64,000 bases of DNA. It comes from Arsukibacterium sp. UBA5043 (GTDB lineage Bacteria; Pseudomonadota; Gammaproteobacteria; Enterobacterales; Alteromonadaceae). The stretch spans positions 124,874 to 188,873 of the forward strand of contig DIBV01000013.1 of assembly GCA_002415085.1 (NCBI GenBank), written 5' to 3'. Under the pieces are notes generated by a model. It worked only from the letters and a program-made list of their open reading frames with translations, had not been told where the DNA came from and searched no databases. Positions 30,783 through 41,095 of this stretch are shown here, piece by piece; the first letter of the stretch is position 1; each line of letters opens with the position of its first letter. Both the position numbers and the translations under genes were made by a program.

Positions 30783-30870
30783 TAAAAAAACCGACACCAG
30801 GCAGTGTCGGTTATAGCAAACGGGGAGAAGCTAATAATTCAAATCAACAGGGTGTCCTATCGCTAGGACC
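30783..30870 (-). ncRNA. Candidate small RNA, about 87 nt, downstream of Spot 42
   Basis: On the minus strand a promoter TTCAAA-N16-TATAAT (30876-30903) is followed at the expected start by a perfect hairpin GTCCTA-gcga-TAGGAC (30854-30869). A single-stranded, pyrimidine-rich middle (CTTCTCCCC) follows. The RNA ends in a rho-independent terminator CCGACAC / GTGTCGG (30791-30810) with seven T residues (30784-30790). There is no open reading frame of note. This is the architecture of a stand-alone regulatory RNA. I do not recognise the family. The same stem could act as a weak engB terminator on the plus strand, but the T-run is on the minus side. Confidence 0.6.
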
Positions 30871-30975
30871 GCGTCATTATACAATAAATCTGCCCGGTTT
30901 GAAGTATTTACTCTAAAATATATTGCTAAATTTCAGTTTTATCGTAGTTATTTTACAGTTTACTAAATTTCAGAT

Positions 30976-31097
30976 AAAAAAACGCCCCGCTGAAAACAGC
31001 GGGGCGGCTAAATAAGCCTACTTTCTATTGCTTGCACACCATGCCTGGGCTAGTGGCGTAGCGCTGAAAGATAGAACATCTTACCTCTGTACCCTAC
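30976..31097 (-). ncRNA. spf: Spot 42 RNA
   Basis: The first 34 nt on the minus strand, from GTAGGGTACAGAGGTAAGAT onward, match my memory of E. coli Spot 42 exactly, and the 3' end has the same GCCGCCCC-stem-GGGGCG terminator with seven T residues. The middle differs. The gene sits between engB and polA as in enterobacteria. Spot 42 is an Hfq-dependent repressor of carbon-source genes and is itself normally repressed by CRP-cAMP; I see no clear CRP site here. The length is about 122 nt, slightly longer than the 109 nt of E. coli. Confidence 0.93.
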
Positions 31098-31104
31098 AAC
31101 ACAA

Positions 31105-31132
31105 ATTTTAACCACTCAGCCGACGATTGCAA
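31105..31132 (-). promoter_or_regulatory. Spot 42 promoter
   Basis: On the minus strand TTGCAA (31127-31132) and TAAAAT (31105-31110) are 16 bp apart, and the start of the conserved RNA at 31097 lies 8 nt beyond the -10 box. Confidence 0.75.
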
Positions 31133-31226
31133 GTTTTTTATGTAATAAAACTACAAAAAAACATTATTGGCCGGCTTTTGGCAATTAATGGTAATTTAAT
31201 TACCATTAATTGCTAAGTCAGAAGTG

Positions 31227-34019
31227 TTAGTGGGCCTGATCCCAGTTGTCACCGCTGCCCGCTTCAGCCAGCAATGGCACCTTTAAACTGGCGGCGCTTT
31301 CCATTATCGCAACCAGCTCAGTTTGTACCCGGTTTAAGTCGCTATCAGGCACCTCAAATACCAGTTCATCGTGTACCTGCATGATCATTTTTACCTCACT
31401 ACCGGACTGGCTGGCGAGCCAGCCATCCACTTTAATCATAGCTATTTTGATAATGTCGGCAGCGGTGCCCTGCATCGGCGCATTAATGGCGGCCCGTTCC
31501 GCACCTTTTTGCCGGCCCATATTCCGGGCATTAATATCAGGCAAATATAAACGGCGACCAAACAGGGTTTCGACATAGCCCAATTCATGCGCCTGTTTGC
31601 GGGTGTCTTCCATATAGCGTAATACTCCGGGAAACCGGTCAAAGTAACGATTCACATAGCTTTGGGCTTCACTGCGACTGATCCCCAGTTGTTTGGCAAG
31701 GCCGAACGCTGACATACCATAAATCAGACCAAAGTTAACGGCTTTGGCCTGACGACGCTGTTCAGCGTTAACCTCATCCAGCGCGACACCGAATACTTCT
31801 GCAGCCGTCGCTTTATGGACATCTAAGCCTTTTGCAAAAGCATCCAGCAAGGCGTTATCATCTGAAAGATGCGCCATTATCCGTAGTTCAATCTGAGAAT
31901 AATCGATTGCCAGTATTTTTTTCCCGGCCGGGGCGATAAAGGCCTGGCGGATACGCCGTCCTTCCTCACTACGAATTGGAATATTCTGCAGGTTAGGCTC
32001 AGTAGAGCTTAACCTGCCGGTAGCGGCAATGGCCTGATGATAAGAGGTATGAACCCGACCTGTTGTCGGGTTTATCACTTTGGGCAGTTTATCGGTATAG
32101 GTTGATTTCAGCTTACTTAAACCGCGGTGCTCGGTAATCAATTTTGGAAATTCATATTCCAGGGCCAGTTCAGCTAATACTTCTTCGGCCGTGGATGGCG
32201 TGCCGCCCGGTGTTTTTTTCAGTACTGGCAAACCCATCTGATTAAAAAGTATTTCCTGTAACTGTTTGGGTGATGCCATATTGAAAGTCTGTCCCGCCTG
32301 CTCATAGGCCTGCTCTGCCAGCTCATCAATCCGTTTTGCTAGTTGCTGGCTCTGCTGAGCCAGTACTTTGCTATCGATTAGCACACCATGTCGCTCAATT
32401 TTACTCAGCACAGAAAGTAACGGTACTTCGATGTCAGTCAGTATTTTCTTCAGGCCGGGTTCGGCCTCAAGTTGAGGCCATAGTTTAAGATGTAACTGCA
32501 GGGTAACGTCGGCATCTTCTGCTGCATAAGGCGCCGCCTGTTCCAGAGCAATCTGATTAAAGGTAAGCTGTTTAGCACCTTTACCCGCAATATCCTCAAA
32601 ACTGATATTACTGTGTCCCAGATATTTCAGCGCCAGGCTGTCCATATCATGCCGGCTGGCTACCGAATTAAACACATACGATTCGAGCATAGTATCGAAG
32701 CAGATACCTTGCAGATTAATGTCATACCGTGCCAGAACGCTGCTGTCGTATTTCAGATTCTGGCCAACTTTCGCTTTGTTGTTATTCTGCAGCCAGGGGG
32801 TCAGGGCAGCCAGCACATCTTCACGGTTCAGTTGCTCAGGTGCGCCGACATAATCGTGCGCCAACGGTAAATACCAGGCCTGGCCGGGTGCTACGGCAAA
32901 AGACATCCCAACCAACTCGGCCTGCATATAATCGAGACTGGTGGTTTCGGTATCGATGGCGGTCAGTTCGGCGCTATCCAGCACCTGCAGCAGTTCTGTA
33001 AAGTCTTCCTGGTTCAGAATAGTTTTATATTGACTGCGATCCAGCGTTGGTGTCACGGTTGCAGGCGCTTCTGCTTCTGCATTATTCTGACCAGCTGGCT
33101 GTGCCGATTCGGCCGTGGCCAGCAGCTCGGGTGCCTTGTGCTGCAGAATTTCTGCCAGCCAGCGTTTAAACTCGCAATGGCGGTATAACTCGGCCAGTTG
33201 CTGTTGGTCTGCCGGCTGAATGGCCAGATCATCCAGCTGGCAATTCAGTTCCACATCGGTTTTTATCGTCGCCAGCTGATACGATAACTGTAGTTGCTCT
33301 TTGTGCTCAGAGAGCTTGGCAGCCATGGTTTTGGCGCCACGAAAATTCAGTCCGGCTACTTTATCAAGCTGCTGATAGATATTGTCAATCGACCCCAATC
33401 CCTGCAACAAGGCGGCGGCTGTTTTTTCACCGACGCCAGGCAAGCCAGGAATATTATCGACTTTGTCACCCATCAGTGCCAGATAATCGATTATTGCTTC
33501 CGGAGCTACCCCAAATTTTGTGACGACCGATTCAGGATCAAGCAGAGTGTTAGTCATAGTATTGATCAGGGTAACGTGACCATCTACCAGCTGCGCCATA
33601 TCTTTATCACCGGTAGAAATCAGCGTGTGCCGCCCGGCACTGCTAGCCTGCCGGGCCAGGGTGCCAATAACATCATCAGCTTCCACGCCGCTGATGCACA
33701 GCAAGGGTAAGCCCATGGCTCGCACTATCTGATGAATTGGTTCAATCTGGCTACGCAAATCGTCGGGCATCGGCGGACGGTTAGCTTTATATTCACCGAA
33801 CATTTCGTTGCGAAAAGTTGGACCTTTGGCATCAAAAACGACCGCCATATGGCTGGGATTGTATTGACGCAACAAACTTTTCAGCATGTTGATCACGCCA
33901 TAAATGGCACCGGTGGCTTCCCCACGGGAGTTAGTTAGATGTGGCGGAGAATGATAGGCGCGAAAGAGGTAAGACGAACCATCAACTAAAATCAACGGAT
34001 TCTTTGGAATATATACCAT
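31227..34019 (-). CDS. polA: DNA polymerase I
   Basis: A 930-residue PolA with all three activities intact by motif. The 5'-nuclease domain has [10 protein letters not shown]; the 3'-5' exonuclease has [10 protein letters not shown] (the metal-binding Asp and Glu); the polymerase has [12 protein letters not shown] and [10 protein letters not shown]. It fills gaps and removes RNA primers. I chose ATG 34019 ([19 protein letters not shown]), which matches E. coli; AGAGGA precedes it. A frame 13 codons longer exists but does not match. Confidence 0.98.
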   Translation of the reverse strand: MVYIPKNPLILVDGSSYLFRAYHSPPHLTNSRGEATGAIYGVINMLKSLLRQYNPSHMAVVFDAKGPTFRNEMFGEYKANRPPMPDDLRSQIEPIHQIVRAMGLPLLCISGVEADDVIGTLARQASSAGRHTLISTGDKDMAQLVDGHVTLINTMTNTLLDPESVVTKFGVAPEAIIDYLALMGDKVDNIPGLPGVGEKTAAALLQGLGSIDNIYQQLDKVAGLNFRGAKTMAAKLSEHKEQLQLSYQLATIKTDVELNCQLDDLAIQPADQQQLAELYRHCEFKRWLAEILQHKAPELLATAESAQPAGQNNAEAEAPATVTPTLDRSQYKTILNQEDFTELLQVLDSAELTAIDTETTSLDYMQAELVGMSFAVAPGQAWYLPLAHDYVGAPEQLNREDVLAALTPWLQNNNKAKVGQNLKYDSSVLARYDINLQGICFDTMLESYVFNSVASRHDMDSLALKYLGHSNISFEDIAGKGAKQLTFNQIALEQAAPYAAEDADVTLQLHLKLWPQLEAEPGLKKILTDIEVPLLSVLSKIERHGVLIDSKVLAQQSQQLAKRIDELAEQAYEQAGQTFNMASPKQLQEILFNQMGLPVLKKTPGGTPSTAEEVLAELALEYEFPKLITEHRGLSKLKSTYTDKLPKVINPTTGRVHTSYHQAIAATGRLSSTEPNLQNIPIRSEEGRRIRQAFIAPAGKKILAIDYSQIELRIMAHLSDDNALLDAFAKGLDVHKATAAEVFGVALDEVNAEQRRQAKAVNFGLIYGMSAFGLAKQLGISRSEAQSYVNRYFDRFPGVLRYMEDTRKQAHELGYVETLFGRRLYLPDINARNMGRQKGAERAAINAPMQGTAADIIKIAMIKVDGWLASQSGSEVKMIMQVHDELVFEVPDSDLNRVQTELVAIMESAASLKVPLLAEAGSGDNWDQAH

Positions 34020-34627
34020 GGTTAAACTGTCCTCTGGAAATTTGTCATAGCATGCCACAGCCCTCTGTTGACAGCCAGAATTGCCGCAGTGAACAAAGAA
34101 GGATTTTTAACTGATAAGCTGTGGATAACTTTGTGCAAAACTAATAGGGTAGCGCCACGCATTTAAAAAAATGATGGGTAAGAAAGCTGTTTAACTGTTT
34201 GATCTATATAGTAACTGAGGGGGAAATCGCAAACGCCCTTGTTATTATTATTTTACATCTACTTTGTGGAAAAACTTTCTACGGGGTCTGGGTGGGGCTA
34301 GACAACTTAATCAATCCCTGACTTAGTAGGTCGAGTAGACTACCACAAACCGGACCGATGCATAGTAGTTGTTTTAAATAATTTCGCTATTAAAGGTTAG
34401 CTGTTAAAGAAGCTAAAAGCATAAAGCAACATTGACAAGGCTTAGCGGGGTACCGAAATGGCGAAAGCATGGTTGATCCCGCCGGATTATTTTGCCGTAA
34501 GTACCCTTGATCCCGGATTGATTAATAAAACGGCAGTTCAGATCGGCATTGCAGTCTTTTAATTGCATTAGCTTGCAGGCTATAATGCCAGCAATATGAA
34601 ACTGGCTTCAGCTATGGGAAACTTTTA
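34020..34627. other. 608-bp gap between polA and cytochrome c5 gene
   Basis: I find no coding sequence here. A TATAAT at 34581-34586 (context ggctataatgcc, an extended -10) is the probable promoter of the cytochrome gene. The rest is AT-rich without a clear terminator-like stem or repeat; an unseen RNA is possible. Confidence 0.5.
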
Positions 34628-35020
34628 ATGAAGAAACTAACTTTTGCGCTGGCTACAATGTTGCTGGCGATTGGTGCGACCGCCAGCACTGACAACAATG
34701 AAGAATTAGCCAAACGCATTGCGCCGGTAGGCCAGGTGTATATTGCCGGCCAGCAAGCCGAAGTGGCTGCCGTGGCCTCTGGCCCCCGCTCTGGTGAACA
34801 AGTATATAATGGTGCTTGCATTGCATGTCATGGTACGGGCGCCTTAGATGCACCTAAGCCTGGCTCCGACAGCTGGAAACCCCGCATTGCCCAGGGCTTT
34901 GATGTAATGTTAAAACATTCTATAGAAGGCTTTAATAATATGCCGGCGATGGGTACCTGTGCCACCTGCAGTGAAGATGAAATTGCGGCTGCTATCCGGT
35001 TTATGACCGACGGCGTGTAA
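34628..35020 (+). CDS. Cytochrome c5-like monohaem protein
   Basis: A 130-residue exported cytochrome. The signal peptide spans residues 1-19 (ends ATAS). One haem motif CIACHG lies near residue 60, the axial Met is likely in NNMPAMGT, and a C-terminal Cys pair CATC is characteristic of cytochrome c5. It is a soluble or membrane-attached electron carrier of the periplasm. A terminator follows directly. Confidence 0.9.
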   Translation: MKKLTFALATMLLAIGATASTDNNEELAKRIAPVGQVYIAGQQAEVAAVASGPRSGEQVYNGACIACHGTGALDAPKPGSDSWKPRIAQGFDVMLKHSIEGFNNMPAMGTCATCSEDEIAAAIRFMTDGV

Positions 35021-35044
35021 CAAAACAATCGCGTCAACCAGAAT

Positions 35045-35074
35045 AAAACCGTGCAAAGCACGGTTTTTGTTTTT
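35045..35074 (+). terminator. Rho-independent terminator after cytochrome c5 gene
   Basis: AAAACCGTGC-aaa-GCACGGTTTT is a 10-bp stem followed by TTTTTGTTTTT-type sequence, 25 bp after the stop. Confidence 0.85.
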
Positions 35075-35183
35075 AAAAAAGGCACGATTTTCTCCCTGTT
35101 TGACTGTTCACGGCTTCCATGTGGCGAAACTTTGTGCATAATAAGGGCTATTCTCAAACCAGCATAAGCAGAGCAGAAATAAG

Positions 35184-37037
35184 TTGAAGCTAAATGGATC
35201 ACAACTCCAACTAATAAAAGCCAAAGCCCGCCGGTTAACTACCCTGATTGGCCGCTATAAGCAGGCTTATACTATTCAGGGCGCGCTGTTAAAATTGTCG
35301 GAACTGGCGAGTACCATCAGTGATATGCGGGAATTTTATCCGGCTATCCATAAAATGGTGTCAGAGCTGCTGCATGCTGAAAACTTTTATGTCGTGCTTT
35401 ACGAGATGGGCACTGAACAATACCAGCTACAATATTTTTCTGACGAAAAAGACCAGCAATATATCAAGCAAGTACCTTCAACTGCATTTTCCAGTGGCCT
35501 GACAGGTTATGTTACCAAAACAGGCAAACCCTTGTTGTGCGATAAAAACCAGTTTAACGCCATGATTGCAAATGGCGATATTCGGGCACAGGGTTCTGAA
35601 TGCACCCATTGGATGGGGATTCCATTGTGGCGCGATGAGCAGCTAATCGGCGTAATGGCGATTCAAACTTATGACAGCGATTATCGCTATGGCGACCAAG
35701 AGTTGGCGATGTTTCTGAGCATCGGCGGCCACACCGTCACTGCGCTGGATCGGGTGAAAAGCCGTGAACTGCTGGAGCTGACCGTCCAGGAACGAACCCA
35801 GCAATTACAGCTGATTAACCAGTCATTACAAAAAGAAATTAAAGAACGCACGAACGCTGAACGGCTGCAGGCTGCCTTATATGAAATTTCTGAGCTGACG
35901 TCCAGTAGTCGTGATATGCAAAGTTTTTATAAAGCCGTGCATAAGGTACTGGCGGGACTGATGTCGGCAGACAACTGCTACATCGCACTGCTAAATAGCG
36001 ATCAGACCAAACTGACGTTCCCGTTTTATCTTGACCAGTATTCGCCTCCGGCAAGGGAAAGGCCGATTAGCCGTGGTTTTACTGAATATGTTATTCGGTG
36101 TGCTGAGGCGCGCTTAATTAACACTGATGCCGCAGAACAGTTAGCGTCAGAGGGTGAAATCCGCCGGGGCATGGCAGACCCAATGCAACGCGCAAGATTA
36201 TCCTCATGCTGGTTAGGCGCTCCCCTGCTGATAGATCAGCGGGTCATTGGGGTCATTGCCGTGCAATCGTATGACAATGCTTACGAATACACGGAGCAGG
36301 AGTTGAGTATATTGCGCTTCGTATCGCAGCACATCGGTGTTGCCATTCAGCGAAAACTGGCAGCAGAAAAACAAAAGCAGCATCAGGAAGAGCTGGAACG
36401 TAAAGTGTTTGAAAGTACCCGCGAACTGCGTCAGACCAATTTATTTTTGCGACTACAGGTAGAGGAGCGGAAAAAAGCAGAGCAAAAGCTGTTTTATGAA
36501 GCCAATCACGACCTGTTAACCAGCCTGGCTAACCGTCAGATGTTTCTGGAGCAGTTAAAGCGGCAGTTTGCGCTCTATAAACGCCAGCCGGAAGTGGGAA
36601 TGGCGCTGCTTTTTCTTGATCTGGACCGTTTTAAACTGATAAACGATACCCTCGGCCACCATATTGGTGATGCCTTTCTGATCGAAACCAGTAAACGTAT
36701 TCTAAGTGCGGTACGTGAGCATGATTTAGCCGCCCGGTTGGGAGGTGATGAGTTTGTAGTATTACTACAAAATCTGCAGGGCGATCATGACGCCGAAGAA
36801 GTAGCACAGCGGATTATTGATAAAATACGAGAGCCTTATTATCTGGAAGGTCAGCAAGTTAATTCCGGGGTCAGTATTGGTATTGCATTAATGCAAGTGG
36901 ACTATAGTAACGGTGAACAATTGTTACGTGATGCCGACGCCGCTATGTATCATGCCAAGGCTCTGGGTCGTGGCCGTTATGCGATATTTCAGGACAAAAT
37001 GCGCGACCAGATGCTTCGTGCACTTGGCGCCGACTAA
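35184..37037 (+). CDS. GAF-GAF-GGDEF diguanylate cyclase
   Basis: A 617-residue soluble protein. Two GAF domains (about 30-185 and 225-385; each has the LxxFxxxxH helix and a GVIAVQSYD/GVMAIQTYD strand) are each followed by a coiled coil, then a GGDEF domain. The active site is [10 protein letters not shown], and an inhibitory I-site RxxD (REHD) lies exactly five residues upstream, so the enzyme is likely active and product-inhibited. It makes cyclic-di-GMP in response to small ligands. The start is uncertain: TTG 35184 is the longest frame with a sensible N-terminus. Confidence 0.9.
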   Translation: MKLNGSQLQLIKAKARRLTTLIGRYKQAYTIQGALLKLSELASTISDMREFYPAIHKMVSELLHAENFYVVLYEMGTEQYQLQYFSDEKDQQYIKQVPSTAFSSGLTGYVTKTGKPLLCDKNQFNAMIANGDIRAQGSECTHWMGIPLWRDEQLIGVMAIQTYDSDYRYGDQELAMFLSIGGHTVTALDRVKSRELLELTVQERTQQLQLINQSLQKEIKERTNAERLQAALYEISELTSSSRDMQSFYKAVHKVLAGLMSADNCYIALLNSDQTKLTFPFYLDQYSPPARERPISRGFTEYVIRCAEARLINTDAAEQLASEGEIRRGMADPMQRARLSSCWLGAPLLIDQRVIGVIAVQSYDNAYEYTEQELSILRFVSQHIGVAIQRKLAAEKQKQHQEELERKVFESTRELRQTNLFLRLQVEERKKAEQKLFYEANHDLLTSLANRQMFLEQLKRQFALYKRQPEVGMALLFLDLDRFKLINDTLGHHIGDAFLIETSKRILSAVREHDLAARLGGDEFVVLLQNLQGDHDAEEVAQRIIDKIREPYYLEGQQVNSGVSIGIALMQVDYSNGEQLLRDADAAMYHAKALGRGRYAIFQDKMRDQMLRALGAD

Positions 37038-37087
37038 ATTAGTACCTGACGCGCCTGCCCACTATTGCCATATTACAACAGTCAGAA

Positions 37088-39103
37088 TTAGTCTTTTTTC
37101 AACATCTGGCGCAGTCGCTCCAAATGGGCCTGGCCGGTTTGCTGGCGTTGCTGTTCGGTTTTCACCGGCGCCGTCTGCTGCCACTCTAAATCGTCCTGCG
37201 GTAATTCATGCAAAAAACGGCTTGGTTCAGGCCGTATTACTTCGCCGTACTGGCGACGTTCTTTGGCGTAAGTGAAAATCAGTTCACGTTGGGCCCGGGT
37301 GACCCCGACATACGCCAGTCGTCGTTCTTCTTCCACGTTATCTTCATCAATACTGCTCTGGTGCGGTAATAAACCCTCTTCCATACCCACCATAAACACA
37401 TACGGGAATTCAAGGCCCTTTGAGGCATGCAAGGTTAACAACTGTACCTGATCGGCGTTATCTTCCTGCTGCTGGCGCTCCATCATATCGCGCAGGGTCA
37501 GCCGGGTTACCACCTCTGGCAGGGTCATGGCGTCATGCTCGTCATCACCCTCCAGCATGGTACTGATCCAGCGATACAGTTCGTTGACATTTTTCAGCGC
37601 CATTTCAGCTGCTTTCGGGCTGTTACTGGTTTCAAACAACCAGGCTTCATAATGGCTCTGCCGGATTAAGTCGCGCACTGCTTCCGCCGGATCGGCCCGC
37701 TTGGCGTTATCGGCCACCTGGTTTATCCAGTTAGCAAACTGCTGTACCGCCTGCTGGGCCCGGGCCGACAAGTGCATGGATAGTTCCATATCACAGCAGG
37801 CTTCGAACAGGCTGATATTTTTACTGTTAGCCAGATTACCCACCTGCTGCAAGGTCGCTGCGCCTATTTCCCGGCGCGGCACGTTAATAATCCGCAGCAA
37901 AGCGTTGTCGTCATTCTGGTTTACCAGCAGCCGCAGGTAGGCCATCACGTCTTTAATTTCACTGCGGGCAAAAAACGAGGTGCCGCCGGAAATTTTATAC
38001 GGAATGCGGTTGGTCATCAGGGCTTTTTCAAATACCCGCGCCTGATGATTACCTCGATACAGCAGGGCATAATCACGGTATTCACTGCGGTTAATAAAGC
38101 GGTGCGAAATAATCTCGGCCACCACTTTTTCAGCTTCGTCTTCTTCATGTTTGCAGGGCAGTACTCTGAGCGGCACGCCGTAACTGTTCTGACTGAACAG
38201 CTTCTTTTCAAATTCATGCGGATTATTGGCGATCAGAATATTGGCCGCTTTTAAAATCCGCTCAGCCGAGCGGTAATTCTGCTCCAGCTTAATCACATTT
38301 AAATTGGGAAAATCTGTTTTCAGCAACACCAGATTTTGCGGCCGGGCGCCACGCCAGGAATAAATGGACTGGTCATCGTCGCCCACCACGGTAAAACGCT
38401 GCCGTTCACCTACCAGTGCCTTAACCAGCTCATACTGGCTGGTATTGGTGTCCTGGTATTCGTCGACCAGCAAATACTGAATTTTCTGCTGCCATTTTTG
38501 CCTGACTTCACTGTTGTGCTGAAACAGCAAGGTCGGGATCAGAATTAAATCATCAAAATCTAACGCGTTATAGGCTTTTAGCTGGTCGCTGTACTGCTGA
38601 TAATAATTAGCAAAGCTGATACTTTGCGGGTCGCTCGCGCGCTGGATAGCCAGCGCCGGCAAGGTTAAATCATTTTTCCAGCCGGATATTTTACTTTGCA
38701 GCGCTTTTAATAAGTCTTTATCACCCTGAAACTCATTGGTGGTCAGCTCTTTTAACAGCGCCATACTGTCCTGATCGTCAAACAGGCTGAAGCTGGGCTT
38801 GTAGCCAATATGGCGGTACTCTTTTTTAATAATTTCCAGACCAAGAGTATGAAAAGTAGAAATGGTCAGGCCGCGGGTTGCGGTTTTCGGTAGCTGGGCC
38901 TGAATACGCTCACGCATTTCCCGCGCCGCTTTATTGGTAAAGGTAACAGCAGCGATATGGCGGGCAGGTAGCTGACATTGCTGAATTAGATAAGCAATTT
39001 TATTGATAATGACCCGGGTTTTACCACTGCCCGCACCCGCCAGCACCAGACAGGGGCCGGCAATATACGTTACAGCGGCGTTTTGTTGCGAATTTAACTG
39101 CAT
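37088..39103 (-). CDS. rep: ATP-dependent DNA helicase Rep
   Basis: A 671-residue superfamily I helicase, nearly the same length as E. coli Rep (673). Walker A is AGAGSGKT near residue 22, Walker B is [10 protein letters not shown], motif III is [13 protein letters not shown] and motif V/VI has [10 protein letters not shown]. It unwinds DNA 3'-5' and clears proteins ahead of the replication fork. I chose ATG 39103 ([11 protein letters not shown]), matching Rep; the frame extends 19 codons further upstream. Confidence 0.96.
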   Translation of the reverse strand: MQLNSQQNAAVTYIAGPCLVLAGAGSGKTRVIINKIAYLIQQCQLPARHIAAVTFTNKAAREMRERIQAQLPKTATRGLTISTFHTLGLEIIKKEYRHIGYKPSFSLFDDQDSMALLKELTTNEFQGDKDLLKALQSKISGWKNDLTLPALAIQRASDPQSISFANYYQQYSDQLKAYNALDFDDLILIPTLLFQHNSEVRQKWQQKIQYLLVDEYQDTNTSQYELVKALVGERQRFTVVGDDDQSIYSWRGARPQNLVLLKTDFPNLNVIKLEQNYRSAERILKAANILIANNPHEFEKKLFSQNSYGVPLRVLPCKHEEDEAEKVVAEIISHRFINRSEYRDYALLYRGNHQARVFEKALMTNRIPYKISGGTSFFARSEIKDVMAYLRLLVNQNDDNALLRIINVPRREIGAATLQQVGNLANSKNISLFEACCDMELSMHLSARAQQAVQQFANWINQVADNAKRADPAEAVRDLIRQSHYEAWLFETSNSPKAAEMALKNVNELYRWISTMLEGDDEHDAMTLPEVVTRLTLRDMMERQQQEDNADQVQLLTLHASKGLEFPYVFMVGMEEGLLPHQSSIDEDNVEEERRLAYVGVTRAQRELIFTYAKERRQYGEVIRPEPSRFLHELPQDDLEWQQTAPVKTEQQRQQTGQAHLERLRQMLKKD

Positions 39104-39228
39104 AACCTGCACCTTGACCCCGGGGCCGGCATTGTAACCAAAATTAGCGGCAAATAGCATTCGCGTTCTGAATTTATCTCCGTAGAATAGACGTATTACT
39201 ACGCCAGACCGGGTAACAGGAGACGATT

Positions 39229-39516
39229 ATGTTAGATCCCAAAAAAATTGAAGATATCGCCAAGCAAATTGGCAATGCACTGCCACCGCAGATAAAGCAG
39301 TTTGCCGATGATACTGAGGCCAAAGTGAAGCAGGTACTGCAGCAAAAGCTGGCTAACCTGGATTTTGTCAGTCGCGAAGAATTTGATGTGCAGCGCCAGG
39401 TATTGTTGCGCACCAGGCAAAAGGTTGAACAACTTGAGCAGCAGGTCGCGGCCTTATTGGCACAAAATGTGACTACTGACTCACAAACCGATCTGCCGAC
39501 AGCCGATCAGCAGTAA
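39229..39516 (+). CDS. ubiK: Ubiquinone biosynthesis accessory factor UbiK
   Basis: A 95-residue helical protein of the YqiC/BMFP family (MLDPKKIEDIAKQI start; coiled coil with EFDVQRQVLLRTR). UbiK assists the multi-enzyme ubiquinone complex with UbiJ in aerobic Q biosynthesis and can bind membranes. It is divergent from rep with its own ribosome binding site (AGGAGA). Confidence 0.93.
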   Translation: MLDPKKIEDIAKQIGNALPPQIKQFADDTEAKVKQVLQQKLANLDFVSREEFDVQRQVLLRTRQKVEQLEQQVAALLAQNVTTDSQTDLPTADQQ

Positions 39517-39579
39517 GCTGCAAAACCCGGCAACACTACTTTGCCTTGATGCCGGGAGATACGATAACTGCTTGCTTAA

Positions 39580-40269
39580 TCATAATGGTAGATTAAATAG
39601 CAAGGCTTCACTATCTGCTGTGGCCATTAATAGCAGGTCGGTTTGGTCACTTACCATAACACCGTCACCCGGATAAACGGTATGGTTGCCGACCTTCAAT
39701 TCTCCACTGATTAAATGCAGATAAAGTTTGCGTCCCGCTGCCGGGTAGGTAAGGTGCTCGTCAGCACTGATACTTGCGCGCAGTAATTGCGCTTGCTGTT
39801 TCAGCACTAAACTGCCATCCCGGCCATCAGCTGAGGCAATCAGGGTTAGTCCTGGCTTGCTGGCAAAATGCTGCTGCTGATAACCCGGCGCGCCACCCTG
39901 CCTATCGGGCATAATCCAGATTTGTAAAAAGCGCAGCTCTTCCGTCTGGCTGGCGTTATATTCAGAATGATACACGCCGCTGCCGGCACTCATTAACTGA
40001 AACTCACCGGCCGGCAATATTTTTTCATTGCCGGCGGAATCTTTATGGACGATAGCGCCCTGCAGCACCAGGGTAATAATTTCCATATCGCGGTGGCCGT
40101 GGCTATCAAAGCCAGCGCCGGGGGCCACCCAGTCATCGTTAATAACTCTTAGCGCTGAAAAACCCATATGTGCCGGGTCGTAATAACTGCCAAAAGAAAA
40201 GCTGTGACGACTTTTCAACCAGCCAAATTCAGCTTTGCCGCGTTCGTCGGCTTTGCGTAGCGTCAACAT
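39580..40269 (-). CDS. Pirin family protein (YhhW-like)
   Basis: A 229-residue bicupin. The conserved DDWVAPGAGFDSHGHRDMEII block holds the metal-binding histidines, and SGVYHSEYN supplies the next ones. E. coli YhhW of this family has quercetin 2,3-dioxygenase activity, but the natural role is unclear. A downstream strand-rich half is present, so the gene is full length. The DoxX gene upstream on the same strand is separated from it by a structured 102-bp element. Confidence 0.9.
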   Translation of the reverse strand: MLTLRKADERGKAEFGWLKSRHSFSFGSYYDPAHMGFSALRVINDDWVAPGAGFDSHGHRDMEIITLVLQGAIVHKDSAGNEKILPAGEFQLMSAGSGVYHSEYNASQTEELRFLQIWIMPDRQGGAPGYQQQHFASKPGLTLIASADGRDGSLVLKQQAQLLRASISADEHLTYPAAGRKLYLHLISGELKVGNHTVYPGDGVMVSDQTDLLLMATADSEALLFNLPL

Positions 40270-40318
40270 AGTATATTCCCGCCATTTTGTTTACGTGAAT
40301 GTTGAAGTTAAAAGGCAC

Positions 40319-40420
40319 GGTGGCTGACATGCTTACGTAACAGCAGCACGGATGCTGCGCAGGCTGAAGGGGCACAGGGATGTGCTCCTTGAAGCCGGTG
40401 AAGTGAGTATGTCAGCTACC
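40319..40420. repeat. Structured palindromic element with GGA-loop hairpins
   Basis: An outer imperfect inverted repeat (40319-40336 and 40403-40420, 15 of 18 matching) encloses two strong hairpins. These are GCAGCA-CGGA-TGCTGC (40343-40358) and GGGGCACA-GGGA-TGTGCTCC (40369-40388), the second extended further by GGCT..AGCC. Read on the plus strand both loops hold GGA. The whole looks like a mobile palindromic repeat of the REP/BIME kind, or a structured RNA. No second copy is seen in this window. Confidence 0.55.
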
Positions 40421-40457
40421 TTGCTCCCTGATTCTGTTCAGAGTTCGGAATCACCAG

Positions 40458-40904
40458 TTAGCTATTCAGTTTTTTGGCAACAAGCTTATCTACCGACAAT
40501 TTGCCTGCACCGCTAAACAACAGTGAAACACTGGCCGCCAATAGCGCCAAACCAAATTCGTAACCGTTATTCGCCATAAACAGGCCGTTTGCAAAATGCA
40601 CTGCAAAAATGGCGACCAGCATCGCTATTGATAAAGCTGCTGCGGCCGGCCGGGTTAATAAGCCGATGATTAATGCCAGGCCACCAAAAAACTCAGCCGC
40701 ACCGGCTAAAATCGCCATCAGCATGCCCGGGCTTAAGCCAATGCTGTCCATCCAGCCGGCTGTGCCTTCAAGGCCATAGCCGCCAAACCAGCCAAATAAC
40801 TTTTGCGCACCATGGGCAGTAAATATCACACCTACCGGCACACGCAGTGCCAATGCCGACCAGCCCGCATTAGTAGAAGTCAGTTTCGCAATTAATGTTT
40901 TCAT
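40458..40904 (-). CDS. DoxX family membrane protein
   Basis: A 148-residue inner-membrane protein with four hydrophobic helices. The RVPVGVIFTAHGAQKLFGWFGG segment is the conserved start of DoxX/YphA-type proteins, and ILAGAAEFFGGLALIIGLLTR follows. The family has roles in redox or sulfur metabolism in some organisms; here the function is unknown. It precedes the pirin gene, a frequent pairing, and is divergent from a LysR regulator that may control both. Confidence 0.88.
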   Translation of the reverse strand: MKTLIAKLTSTNAGWSALALRVPVGVIFTAHGAQKLFGWFGGYGLEGTAGWMDSIGLSPGMLMAILAGAAEFFGGLALIIGLLTRPAAAALSIAMLVAIFAVHFANGLFMANNGYEFGLALLAASVSLLFSGAGKLSVDKLVAKKLNS

Positions 40905-41095
40905 AAGTCACCTGTCAAAATATTTAATGGTTAAGGAAGGTTTAGTTGCTCACTCGACCGCGAACAACCTGTCGATGTGGTAAAGATAGCGCTATGCTAG
41001 CTTTTAAAAAAGCGGAGCCTTTTGCATTATTAGTTCAAATTATTTGAATAATGGCATAAGCTAATGGTTTCTGGCAGAGATGGATAAAGCACAGC

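Noticed and set aside
30783..30811. Stem after engB as a simple engB terminator
   Set aside because: The T-run is on the minus strand; on the plus strand the stem is followed by TATAGC, so the main role fits the minus-strand RNA better.
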